Shown: positions 1 to 6,249 of the stretch, piece after piece | Layout of the letters: every line of letters starts with the position of its first letter | Position numbering within the stretch: position 1 is the stretch's first letter | Assembly (NCBI GenBank): GCA_937960795.1 | Contig: CALGPA010000019.1 | Location: 1-15,164, forward strand | Reading direction: 5' to 3' | Source of the DNA: an uncultured bacterium | GTDB lineage: Bacteria > Cloacimonadota > Cloacimonadia > Cloacimonadales > Cloacimonadaceae | DNA length: 15,164 nucleotides | Notes under the pieces: generated by a model | Databases searched by the model: none | The model's input: only the letters and a program-made list of their open reading frames with translations | What the model was told of the DNA's origin: nothing | Translations under genes and position numbers: made by a program

Positions 1-17
1 ATTGTACATCGTACATT

Positions 18-42
18 CGATTTTCGGCGTAGCCGTAAATCG
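18..42. other. Strong hairpin at left edge
   Basis: An inverted repeat pairs 18-23 (CGATTT) with 37-42 (AAATCG). After one T-T mismatch it continues as 25-28 (CGGC) with 32-35 (GCCG), around a 3-nt loop. This is 10 paired positions in 25 nt. It abuts the start of the 94-bp dispersed repeat at 40. A second small inverted repeat, TGTAC-ATC-GTACA, sits at 3-15. No clear T-tract follows on either strand, so it is not a convincing intrinsic terminator. It may belong to a longer form of the repeat element or to the end of a gene lying left of the window. Confidence 0.5.
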
Positions 43-133
43 CGTAAGTCCTTATTTTCTCACCGCTTGCACGCTCGACCGGTGAGCGACCGGTGAGGGG
101 GGCATGAGATACCCATATTTTGCAAGCATTTAG
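40..133 (+). repeat. 94-bp dispersed repeat, copy 1
   Basis: This stretch aligns without gaps to 14914-15007, same strand, with 80 of 94 positions identical by hand count. The ends are best conserved (GTAAGTCCTTAT on the left, ATTTTGCAAGCATTTAG on the right), as is the core CGGTGAGCGACCGGTGAGGG. Most differences fall in 70-79 and 101-116. Internally, CTCACCG near 60-66 can pair with either of two CGGTGAG units (about 79-97), and GCTTGCA (65-71) can pair with TGCAAGC (121-127), so the element could fold as a stem-loop. It lies about 80 bp beyond the 3' end of the minus-strand operon. It carries no coding signal that I recognise; an ATG follows it at 134, but that frame looks like a shadow of the CNBD gene. 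Confidence 0.8.
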
Positions 134-148
134 ATGAGTGCATATACT

Positions 149-169
149 GCATTCATGAACTTTGAATGC
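149..169. other. Small inverted repeat downstream of the operon end
   Basis: GCATTCA (149-155) and TGAATGC (163-169) form a 7-bp stem with a 7-nt loop. It lies 43 nt beyond the stop codon of the last minus-strand gene. It could be a terminator-like or RNA-stabilising hairpin for that operon, but no T-run follows it on the minus strand, so the role is uncertain. Confidence 0.3.
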
Positions 170-211
170 GGGGGACTCGGCAAGGAACTCGGATCTGTTT
201 TGGGCAAAGTC

Positions 212-712
212 TTATGCTTGGACAGCAATATACAATGCGGTTGCCAGTTTAACCAGGTTTTCATCTGTAGACTTGAGTCTTTGCGTAAGCAGCATCGCTA
301 TGCTTTTCATGATCATAAAGGCCGCATGAGTATGCACATGGGCAAAGTCATCAAAATCTTGATTTGAGAGGCCATACAGCGCACATTCTGTTCCGGCGAT
401 GACATTTGCATTTCTTGGAGCTTGGCCCAAGATGCCGTTTTCGCCAAATGTGGGGAGGTCTTTTCCTTCCAAAGTGGCAAGTGCCTTTTGTGTGGAAGCC
501 ATTTCGGAATCGAGCGCTTTGATGAGATCTTTGCTGATCTTCACCCTGCCTTTGATCAGGATAAAAAATTGGTCTCCCACTGTATTTTCTTTGAGAATGT
601 ATGAGCCTTTGGGATACTCTTGCAGTTTCAGATATGGAGCCAGGTGTTCCAGTTCATTCTCATCCAAGTCCTTGAAGATGGCTATTTTCCTGAGTAGTTC
701 TTGATCTATCAT
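212..712 (-). CDS. Stand-alone cyclic nucleotide-binding domain (CNBD) protein
   Basis: This is a 166-residue protein built almost entirely of one CRP/CNMP-type ligand-binding domain. The N-terminal helix (MIDQELLRKIAIFKDLDENE) and the next segment (LAPYLKLQEYPKGSYILKENTVGDQFFILIKG) give the usual beta-roll entry with conserved glycines. The phosphate-binding cassette follows at about residues 89-102 (FGENGILGQAPRNAN), with E91 and R100 in the positions that contact the ribose and phosphate of cyclic nucleotides in this fold. About 45 residues of helix follow, but there is no helix-turn-helix, so it is not a CRP-type transcription factor. The ATG at 712 has a good Shine-Dalgarno sequence (AGGAG, spacing about 7) in the 8-nt gap after the K+ channel stop, so the two genes are almost certainly co-transcribed. 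Inference: it may act as a regulatory subunit or sensor for that channel. The ligand is unknown. Confidence 0.85.
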   Translation of the reverse strand: MIDQELLRKIAIFKDLDENELEHLAPYLKLQEYPKGSYILKENTVGDQFFILIKGRVKISKDLIKALDSEMASTQKALATLEGKDLPTFGENGILGQAPRNANVIAGTECALYGLSNQDFDDFAHVHTHAAFMIMKSIAMLLTQRLKSTDENLVKLATALYIAVQA

Positions 713-720
713 ATTGGCTC

Positions 721-1749
721 CTATCTTAGGATGATAGCTTGGTCGCCATCTTGGATGACGGTTTCACGGGCGGGATTGATGCGAATATTATGCTTTTCGT
801 CGGAGAATTTTCGCTGTGATTTGCTGAGGGTGTTTTTGATAAACTGATCGATAGCAGAAGAATCATCGTCAAAGATGCTATCGATCTCTAGGCTGCTTTC
901 TTTGCTGATCAATCCGATTAGCACGCCTTGCTCCAGGCGATGGAAGTAGTCAATGAGTTCCGCATAGTTTTTGCCCCAAAATGATTCTTCGATCTTGCAA
1001 GTGCAGATTCTGGAATCCGAGCTTTTAGCGATCTGGGTGAAGATGCTGAGGCTGTTTTCCTCAGCGATGTTATCAGCCAAGAGATAGGCCCCGAGATCGT
1101 CCCAGACAAAGACTTTTGTGATCCCGATCCGGAAGAGCATTTGCTTGTTTTCATTGTTGATCAATTGCACGGATATCTTGTCTTTCTTGGCAAGAAGGTG
1201 AATTGCGTTTGCGATGATAATGCTGCGATCATCCGCATTGGCAGGCTTTAGAGAGTGATCTGCCAGAATGATGATCTGAGCAGCGCTACTGACGGATGCA
1301 CGTTTGAGGGCATCTTCGGACGTAGCCTCTCCCCGCACAAAGCTCAACGACAGGGATGGATAGCTGCTTTCGATGGATTCAAAAAACTGTGGTGTCTCAT
1401 TCATTAACAGACAGATCTCGACAGCATCCAGTTTCTTTTCTACGAGTGCTCTTAGAAAGTGATGAGCAGTGTTGTTCCATCCGCAGAGGACTATATGATC
1501 GTGAATTCGTAGTTGTTTCAATCCTTTTGCTCCTTTGAGCCGATCTTCGACAAAGAGTGACGCGATCAAGCCCGTAAAAATGGATAGTGATGCAAAGCCT
1601 GCGACTATCAGCGATATCCCCACTATTCTTCCGGCAAAGGTGATGGGATATTTGTCTCCATATCCGACGGTCGCGATCGTGACAATTGCCCACCAAATGC
1701 CATCCCAGAATGATGAGATGCTGCTGGCAGTTCCTCCCTTCTCTTCCAA
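721..1749 (-). CDS. Two-TM potassium channel with cytoplasmic RCK domain (N-terminus disrupted)
   Basis: The intact reading frame of 342 residues begins at a TTG (1749-1747). It contains a pore helix and K+ selectivity filter (TVGYGD, residues 27-32), the inner transmembrane helix (about 40-66), and a long cytoplasmic part resembling RCK/TrkA-N: a Rossmann strand HIVLCGWN at 85-92, then ILADHSLKPANADDRSI further in, and a C-terminal RCK_C-like segment from about 270. This is the architecture of MthK-type and Kch channels. The outer helix needed for a functional pore is missing from this frame's plausible start, although the frame stays open upstream and encodes a hydrophobic stretch (1750-1800) with no ATG or GTG. 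The N-terminal remnant is described separately. The gene lies between a DUF445-like membrane protein and a CNBD protein. I am confident of the family; whether the gene is functional as read here is uncertain. Confidence 0.8.
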   Translation of the reverse strand: MEEKGGTASSISSFWDGIWWAIVTIATVGYGDKYPITFAGRIVGISLIVAGFASLSIFTGLIASLFVEDRLKGAKGLKQLRIHDHIVLCGWNNTAHHFLRALVEKKLDAVEICLLMNETPQFFESIESSYPSLSLSFVRGEATSEDALKRASVSSAAQIIILADHSLKPANADDRSIIIANAIHLLAKKDKISVQLINNENKQMLFRIGITKVFVWDDLGAYLLADNIAEENSLSIFTQIAKSSDSRICTCKIEESFWGKNYAELIDYFHRLEQGVLIGLISKESSLEIDSIFDDDSSAIDQFIKNTLSKSQRKFSDEKHNIRINPARETVIQDGDQAIILR

Positions 1750-1904
1750 TATCCAGATAAGAAATGCCGATAAGATCAGAAGGAGCAGGATAAAAAGCAG
1801 ACAATGAAAAAGCGCAGGAGCAGCTTCTGGCTATCTGCATTGAGATTGTAGTATAGAGCCAGTTAATGGATCTTTCTTAGGACTGCATTTCTGCGAGCTT
1901 TCAT
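1750..1904 (-). pseudogene. Displaced N-terminus of the K+ channel (frameshift plus in-frame stop)
   Basis: Reading leftward from an ATG at 1904-1902 gives MKARRNAVLRKIH, then a TAA at 1865-1863. The same frame continues as LALYYNLNADSQKLLLRFF, a typical charged lead into a channel's outer helix. Around two T5 runs (A5 on the plus strand at 1807-1811 and 1792-1796) the hydrophobic sequence continues only in the frame of the downstream channel (CLLFILLLLILSAFLIWILEE). Restoring one T in either run would join the helix to the main frame. Seen directly: the stop, the frame change and the hydrophobic continuity. Inference: this is the original N-terminus, broken by mutation or sequencing error. 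Programmed frameshifting is possible, but C-TTT-TTA and C-TTT-TTC are not canonical -1 slippery sites. Confidence 0.55.
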
Positions 1905-1916
1905 ATCAAGGTGTCA

Positions 1917-2498
1917 TTATCCTCCGATGATTAGGTATAGGATCATGTTTTCCACACCAATGATGAAATTGATGATCACAAATGCATACACCAGATATTT
2001 GTGGACATAGAGGTTATAATATTTGCGGAAGAAATCCATGGAAAACTGGAAGTCATAATCATCGATTCTGTGTTCAATGCGCCACTGTTCCAATATGCGC
2101 GGGACGGTTTTGCGAAGAACTTTTGAAGCGATCCCGACAAAAGCTTCCACAACCTTCCTCCGGATACTCGCTTTTAGTTTTGCCGGAATCAAAGGCCATG
2201 ATTCCACAAAATCAGTCTTATCCCAAAGGAAAGAGCGCAGTTTCTCTTCCCACTTCGCCAGATAACCATCTTTGATGCCGGGATTTTCCGCCTGTCTCAG
2301 ATAGTCATGGAGGATCTCGCGCGCTTTTTCAAAGAGCCAGTCCCGCTTGCGCACCAGATAGCCCGGCGTCATGACGCAGCGCTTGCCAAAAACAAATCTG
2401 GGTTTGGGGTTGAAAAGAAACCACCTTAGGAAGTATACTACTGCCAGCCCTAGAGCGACATTGTAAACGATAAAGAGTAGTGACCATAAAAAGAGCAT
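1917..2498 (-). CDS. DUF445-like membrane protein (short)
   Basis: This is a protein of 193 residues, counted from the ATG at 2498-2496. It has an N-terminal transmembrane helix (about 2-26), then a motif NPKPRFVFGKRCVMTPGYLVRKR that resembles the DUF445/YheB signature (short beta-like turn followed by TPGLIPKRR). The middle is amphipathic and helical (WEEKLRSFLWDK, KLKASIRRKVVEAFVG), and a C-terminal hydrophobic helix (about 168-190) follows. Full DUF445 proteins are often around 400 residues, so this is a short relative; the family call rests on the motif only. The ATG is preferred over the TTG one codon upstream because AGGAGGAGG sits 6 nt before it and the arrangement TGATG overlaps the upstream stop by one base. 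The function is unknown; the protein is probably in the inner membrane. Confidence 0.65.
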   Translation of the reverse strand: MLFLWSLLFIVYNVALGLAVVYFLRWFLFNPKPRFVFGKRCVMTPGYLVRKRDWLFEKAREILHDYLRQAENPGIKDGYLAKWEEKLRSFLWDKTDFVESWPLIPAKLKASIRRKVVEAFVGIASKVLRKTVPRILEQWRIEHRIDDYDFQFSMDFFRKYYNLYVHKYLVYAFVIINFIIGVENMILYLIIGG

Positions 2499-3274
2499 CA
2501 AAAACCTCCTCCTGCTCCACCTCCGCCGGATCTACCTCCGCCGAATCCGCCAAAGCCGCCAAAACCGCCACCGCTTGAGCCTCCACCGAAGCCGCCGCCG
2601 CGAGATCCACCGCCGCCACCGCGACTGAAGATTAGCATCCACAATAGCACATTGAGGATCTTGCCTTTGGTGACTATCATCAGGATGATGAAGATCACTA
2701 TGACAATGAGTCCTGCGAAGGGAGATGCCTCTCCGGCTTCGCTGCGCGCTCGCTGTGAATACTCAGATATCCCCGTGAGCGTCACATCCATTTCTTGAGC
2801 TATGGACGACATCAGCATGAGACTGCCTTGGGTAAACGCGGCGTCCCAATCTTCATTTCCTCTTTGCAAAAAAGAGACCATCTCCTGATATACATTGTGC
2901 GCATAGGCATCGGTGATGTAGCCTTCGGCACCATAGCCGACTTCGATGCGCAATCTTCTTTCTTGAACAGCCACAAAGACCAAGACGCCCTCATCACGCT
3001 GACTGCCAATCCCCCAGGTCTCATAGAGGCGGACTCCAAATGAGGTCTCATCCTCATCACCGATACTCTCAAAAGTGGCGATCGCAAGCTCTACGCCGGT
3101 CTTTTCTTTGAGCTCGATCGCCCAATCATTGAGCCGAGCCCGTGTGTTTGCACTCAGAATGCCTGCAAAATCGTTTACAAATCCTCTTGCTTGAGGGATC
3201 TGGATGTTCTGAGCTGAGAGCAGCCCCGAAACCAGCATCAGTATTACTAGGGGTAGTATCAGTCTAAACTTCAT
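2498..3274 (-). CDS. TPM-domain (YgcG-like) secreted/membrane-anchored protein
   Basis: This is a protein of 258 residues from the ATG at 3274. Residues 1-21 (MKFRLILPLVILMLVSGLLSA) form a signal peptide. The TPM domain spans about 28-170, with family features GFVNDFAGILSANTRARLNDWAIELKEKTGVELAIAT, then RDEGVLVFVAVQERRLRIEVGYGAEGYITD. A transmembrane helix follows at about 187-217, and the tail (218-258) is almost pure Gly/Phe/Ser/Arg, as in many YgcG relatives. The frame is open upstream to 3322, but that would put 16 non-signal residues before the signal peptide, so the internal ATG is preferred; it overlaps the ribBA end by 11 bp. Members of the family are implicated in membrane protein maintenance (for example PSII repair in plants), but the role here is unknown. 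The protein is likely exposed to the periplasm, with the glycine-rich tail on the other face of the membrane. Confidence 0.85.
   Translation of the reverse strand: MKFRLILPLVILMLVSGLLSAQNIQIPQARGFVNDFAGILSANTRARLNDWAIELKEKTGVELAIATFESIGDEDETSFGVRLYETWGIGSQRDEGVLVFVAVQERRLRIEVGYGAEGYITDAYAHNVYQEMVSFLQRGNEDWDAAFTQGSLMLMSSIAQEMDVTLTGISEYSQRARSEAGEASPFAGLIVIVIFIILMIVTKGKILNVLLWMLIFSRGGGGGSRGGGFGGGSSGGGFGGFGGFGGGRSGGGGAGGGF
2499..2625 (-). repeat. Glycine-rich low-complexity coding segment
   Basis: The last 41 codons of the TPM gene are runs of GGN codons interrupted by Phe, Ser, Arg and Ala (units of the GGGFGG and GGFGGFGG type). They create a purine-skewed, imperfect trinucleotide-repeat tract. 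It is part of the protein, not a separate element. Its final repeats (AGGAGGAGG) double as the ribosome-binding site of the next gene. Confidence 0.8.
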
Positions 3275-4496
3275 GAAGTATGTGTCCCATTTTGTCTTTT
3301 TTGGTTCTAAGATAGTGTTCATTTTGCTTCAGAGGAGCAATCTCGATCGGCTCCCGAGAGACTATCTCGAGTCCATATCCGCTGAGTCCGACTATCTTCT
3401 TAGGGTTGTTTGTGAGAAGCTTTATCTTTTTGAGCCCCAATTCCTTGAGAATCTGGGCACCGATCCCGTAATCTCTGAGATCCTCAGCAAATCCGAGATC
3501 CAGATTTGCTTGAACTGTATCCGCACCATTGTCTTGCAGATGATATGCTTTGATCTTGTTTAAGAGCCCGATCCCGCGTCCTTCTTGACGCATATAGAGG
3601 ATCACTCCGCGGCCTAGGCCTGAGATCAATTCAAAGCTCTTGGCAAGCTGCTGTCCACAATCACAACGCAAAGAGTGAAGAGCATCCCCGGTCAGACACT
3701 CGGAATGAACTCTGACCAAGACGGGCTCGCTTCCGCCGAGATCGCCCATAACCAGGGCTACATGGTGTTCCCCGGAGATGTCACTGGCAAAAGTGATGAT
3801 GTCAAAATCTCCATATTCAGTGGGCAGCTTTGCCGTCGAGACTTTGTGAATTAGCTTTTCTTGCTTGCGGCGGTAGTGGATGAGATCCTCAATGCTGATG
3901 ATCATCAGATCATGCTCCTTTGCAAATGCGACAAGGTCATCCAAACGCGCCATTTCGCCATCCTCGCGGATGATTTCGCAGATGGTTCCGGCAGGATTGA
4001 GCCCTGCCATCATCGCCAGATCCACAGCTGCTTCAGTGTGTCCGGCACGCTTTAGAACTCCGCCTTTTTCGGCTATGAGAGGGAAGATATGGCCGGGGCG
4101 CATAAATTCCTCTGCTCTGCTTTGGGGATCTGCCAGAGCTTTTAAAGTCATCGCGCGTTCTGTGGCGGAAATCCCTGTGCTGGTGCCTTCAATCAGGTCT
4201 ACCGAGATGGTGAACTTGGTGCCGTGACGTTCATTGTTGCTCTGTGTCATCAGGGGGATATCGAGTCGTTGAGCATAATCGGCAGTCAGAGGAGCGCACA
4301 GAAGCCCCTTCCCCTTGCTGATCATGAAGTTCACATGCTCAGGGGTCACCATATCAGCTGCCATGAGCAGATCACCTTCATTCTCGCGGTTTTCATCGTC
4401 TACTACGATGATCATCTTGCCATCTTTGATGGCGGCGATGGCATCCTCAATGGATCCCATTATTTCTTGAGTATCACTGTTTCTTGTTTCTACCAC
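3264..4496 (-). CDS. ribBA: Bifunctional 3,4-dihydroxy-2-butanone-4-phosphate synthase / GTP cyclohydrolase II
   Basis: This is a 410-residue fusion carrying both entry reactions of riboflavin synthesis. The RibB half (about 14-212) makes the four-carbon unit from ribulose-5-phosphate and shows VVDDENRENEGDL (32-43), TGISATERAMT (107-117) and the RPGHIFPL...GGVLKRAGHTEA block (133-155). The RibA half (about 213-410) opens GTP and shows the zinc cysteines C267, C278 and C280 (ECLTGDALHSLRCDCG) and RQEGRGIGL (303-311). Both active sites look complete. The GTG at 4496 has AGAGG 10 nt upstream and overlaps the rluD stop by 7 nt; the ATG at 4460, closer to where many homologues start, lacks a good ribosome-binding site. 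No FMN riboswitch precedes it; it is embedded in the long operon between rluD and the TPM gene. Confidence 0.97.
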   Translation of the reverse strand: MVETRNSDTQEIMGSIEDAIAAIKDGKMIIVVDDENRENEGDLLMAADMVTPEHVNFMISKGKGLLCAPLTADYAQRLDIPLMTQSNNERHGTKFTISVDLIEGTSTGISATERAMTLKALADPQSRAEEFMRPGHIFPLIAEKGGVLKRAGHTEAAVDLAMMAGLNPAGTICEIIREDGEMARLDDLVAFAKEHDLMIISIEDLIHYRRKQEKLIHKVSTAKLPTEYGDFDIITFASDISGEHHVALVMGDLGGSEPVLVRVHSECLTGDALHSLRCDCGQQLAKSFELISGLGRGVILYMRQEGRGIGLLNKIKAYHLQDNGADTVQANLDLGFAEDLRDYGIGAQILKELGLKKIKLLTNNPKKIVGLSGYGLEIVSREPIEIAPLKQNEHYLRTKKDKMGHILHEV

Positions 4497-5527
4497 TGTT
4501 TATTTTCCTCTAAAATCATATTATACGGATGCCCATCCGTGTCAATATCAAAATACTTTTCCAGCCAATTCAGGGTATATATCATATCATCCGGCAGTGG
4601 TGCCTCAAGACTCAGCTCCTTGCCCGAGATCGGATGGGTAAACCTCAATCTCCAGGCATGTAACGCCTGTCTTTGCAGGTGAGTGGTGAGCAGCTCGGTG
4701 GCTTTGCGTTTCATGTTCTGAGGCAGGTTTGCGTGAACTTGACGGCGGGTATTGTACAGAAGATCTCCCAAGATGGGATGGTGTCGATGAGCAAAATGCA
4801 CCCTGATCTGGTGCATACGCCCCGTCTCCAGCTTCACCTTTACCAATGCAAAGAAATGATAATACTTGATGATCTTGTAATGCGAAACCGCCAGCTTGCC
4901 GGTGTCTGTGACGCACATCTGTCTGGGATTGCTCAGTGAGCGGCTGATTTGGGTGCGAATCGTGTCCTCTGCAGGATCCGGAATTCCGCTACTGATCGCA
5001 AGATAGGTCTTTTCTATCTCCCGACGGGCAAACATATGGTTGAGCTTCACCTGAGCTTGATCTGTCTTGGCGATGATGATCAAGCCAGATGTGCCTCGAT
5101 CCAATCTATGAACTATCCCGGGACGATTGGGGTCTCTTCCGCTGGATAGATTGCCGGCAAATCTGTGCAGAATTGCATTTACCAGAGTGCCATCGGGATT
5201 TCCGTGCCCCGGATGGACAATCATGCCTGCCACTTTGTTGATCACGGCAAGATCATCGTCTTCATAGACGACGTCCAAAGGGATATCCTCTGCCTTCATA
5301 TGAAAATCCGGCGGATCCGGAAGCGAAAGCTCTATCTCGTCTCCCTTGGAAAGCAGAAAGCTCTTCTTAACCGGGATTTTGTTTACCAATATCCTGTCTT
5401 CCGAGATGAGGCTTTCGATGAAGCTGCGCGAGACTAGCTCTTGCAATCGTAGATTTGCCAGATGCTTGTCCAAGCGAAGGCTTTCCTCGCTATCAAAGAT
5501 GATCCTAATCTTATTCTTTATTGCCAA
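4490..5527 (-). CDS. rluD: RluA-family ribosomal large-subunit pseudouridine synthase (RluD-like)
   Basis: This is a 345-residue enzyme that isomerises uridines to pseudouridine in 23S rRNA. An S4 RNA-binding domain occupies about 16-66 (LRLDKHLANLRLQELVSRSF...RILVNKIPVKKSFLLSKGD). The catalytic domain follows, with NKVAGMIVHPG at 97-107 and the signature HRLDRGTSGL at 140-149, where D143 is the expected catalytic aspartate. LETGRMHQIRVHFAHRHHPILGD is the usual C-terminal substrate-binding block. The S4 domain plus length favour the RluC/RluD branch, but the exact target uridines cannot be told from sequence. The start is a TTG inside the end of the PAS gene (17-nt overlap); no ATG or GTG is available before the S4 domain. 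A weak GGTGG lies just upstream, so translational coupling is likely. Confidence 0.93.
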   Translation of the reverse strand: MAIKNKIRIIFDSEESLRLDKHLANLRLQELVSRSFIESLISEDRILVNKIPVKKSFLLSKGDEIELSLPDPPDFHMKAEDIPLDVVYEDDDLAVINKVAGMIVHPGHGNPDGTLVNAILHRFAGNLSSGRDPNRPGIVHRLDRGTSGLIIIAKTDQAQVKLNHMFARREIEKTYLAISSGIPDPAEDTIRTQISRSLSNPRQMCVTDTGKLAVSHYKIIKYYHFFALVKVKLETGRMHQIRVHFAHRHHPILGDLLYNTRRQVHANLPQNMKRKATELLTTHLQRQALHAWRLRFTHPISGKELSLEAPLPDDMIYTLNWLEKYFDIDTDGHPYNMILEENKQW

Positions 5528-6248
5528 TTAGTTCCACCGTGAATACACCGCCTGAGGCGATTCCTTTGCGATTGCGAATGATGGATCCCTTGATCAAGGC
5601 TGTCTGCGGAGAGCCTTCAGGCTCCACCGTCTCGTCGTATAGATTGTTGCCATAGCGTAGGGACTCTGCTATGATGTCAAAAACCCTGGCGTTGAGATCG
5701 TCTTTGAAAATGACTTCGTTGAGGTTGCTGGTTTCATCAATGTTTGGGAAGCTGTTTCTGAAGACATCATTGATGTACACGATGTCGCCATTGACCGTGG
5801 CAATCATCACCATCTGCGGCAGAAGATTGATGAGCTGGTTGATGCGCTGATGATGCTCATAGATCTTGTCAGCCTTCACGGCGTCAAAGCGGGAAATTAT
5901 ATCCAGCATCCGCATAAGAGACATCACCAAAGTCTGAAAATCCCGATCGTTCTCAAAACCGGCGGCATCGATGTCCAACTGATAATTCCCGTTTGAGATC
6001 TCGTCTATGAGATCTTCCACTCGTTGAACTGCGCGGGATAGCCTGTATGGGAGGTAGTTGAATATGATCACCAAATAGACAAAGATCATGAAGAGAAAAA
6101 CGATCATGATGGATTGGATATCACTGGCAAGTGCATATAGATCATTGGCTTGGGAGATGGTGAAGAGCACCACCAAAAACTGTGCTACAATCATCGAAAA
6201 CAGGATGCCAAGCATCAGGTGATAGCGTCTTTTCATGGAGCTTCTCAT
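5511..6248 (-). CDS. Two-TM HAMP-PAS sensor protein without output domain
   Basis: This is a protein of 245 residues. Transmembrane helices at about 11-32 and 46-66 are separated by only a short loop, so there is little extracytoplasmic sensing domain. A HAMP-like linker follows (about 67-118, including RVEDLIDEISNGNYQLDI), then a helical linker (118-140), then a PAS domain (about 141-245; LLPQMVMIATVNGDIVYINDVFRNSFP). In sensor kinases this would be followed by HisKA/HATPase domains, but here the frame stops and the downstream DNA is rluD in another frame, so there is no kinase, cyclase or methyl-accepting part. The start ATG lies one base after the ktrA stop and has a strong GGAGG 7 nt upstream. 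The position next to ktrBA suggests a link to ion or redox sensing, but that is inference. Confidence 0.85.
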   Translation of the reverse strand: MRSSMKRRYHLMLGILFSMIVAQFLVVLFTISQANDLYALASDIQSIMIVFLFMIFVYLVIIFNYLPYRLSRAVQRVEDLIDEISNGNYQLDIDAAGFENDRDFQTLVMSLMRMLDIISRFDAVKADKIYEHHQRINQLINLLPQMVMIATVNGDIVYINDVFRNSFPNIDETSNLNEVIFKDDLNARVFDIIAESLRYGNNLYDETVEPEGSPQTALIKGSIIRNRKGIASGGVFTVELIGNKE

Positions 6249-6249
6249 G

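Noticed and set aside
134..367. Small plus-strand gene of 77 codons following the left repeat
   Set aside because: Most of it is antisense to the CNBD gene, it has no ribosome-binding site (the repeat end lies directly before it), and its sequence resembles no family.
212..712. CRP/FNR-type transcription regulator
   Set aside because: Only the ligand-binding domain is present; there is no C-terminal helix-turn-helix.
2499..2625. Apparent tandem repeat tract that might be a CRISPR or VNTR
   Set aside because: The periodicity is that of glycine codons in the tail of the TPM protein; there are no spacers or uniform repeat units.
4497..4520. FMN riboswitch upstream of ribBA
   Set aside because: ribBA overlaps rluD, leaving no untranslated leader, and no structured FMN aptamer-like sequence is present.
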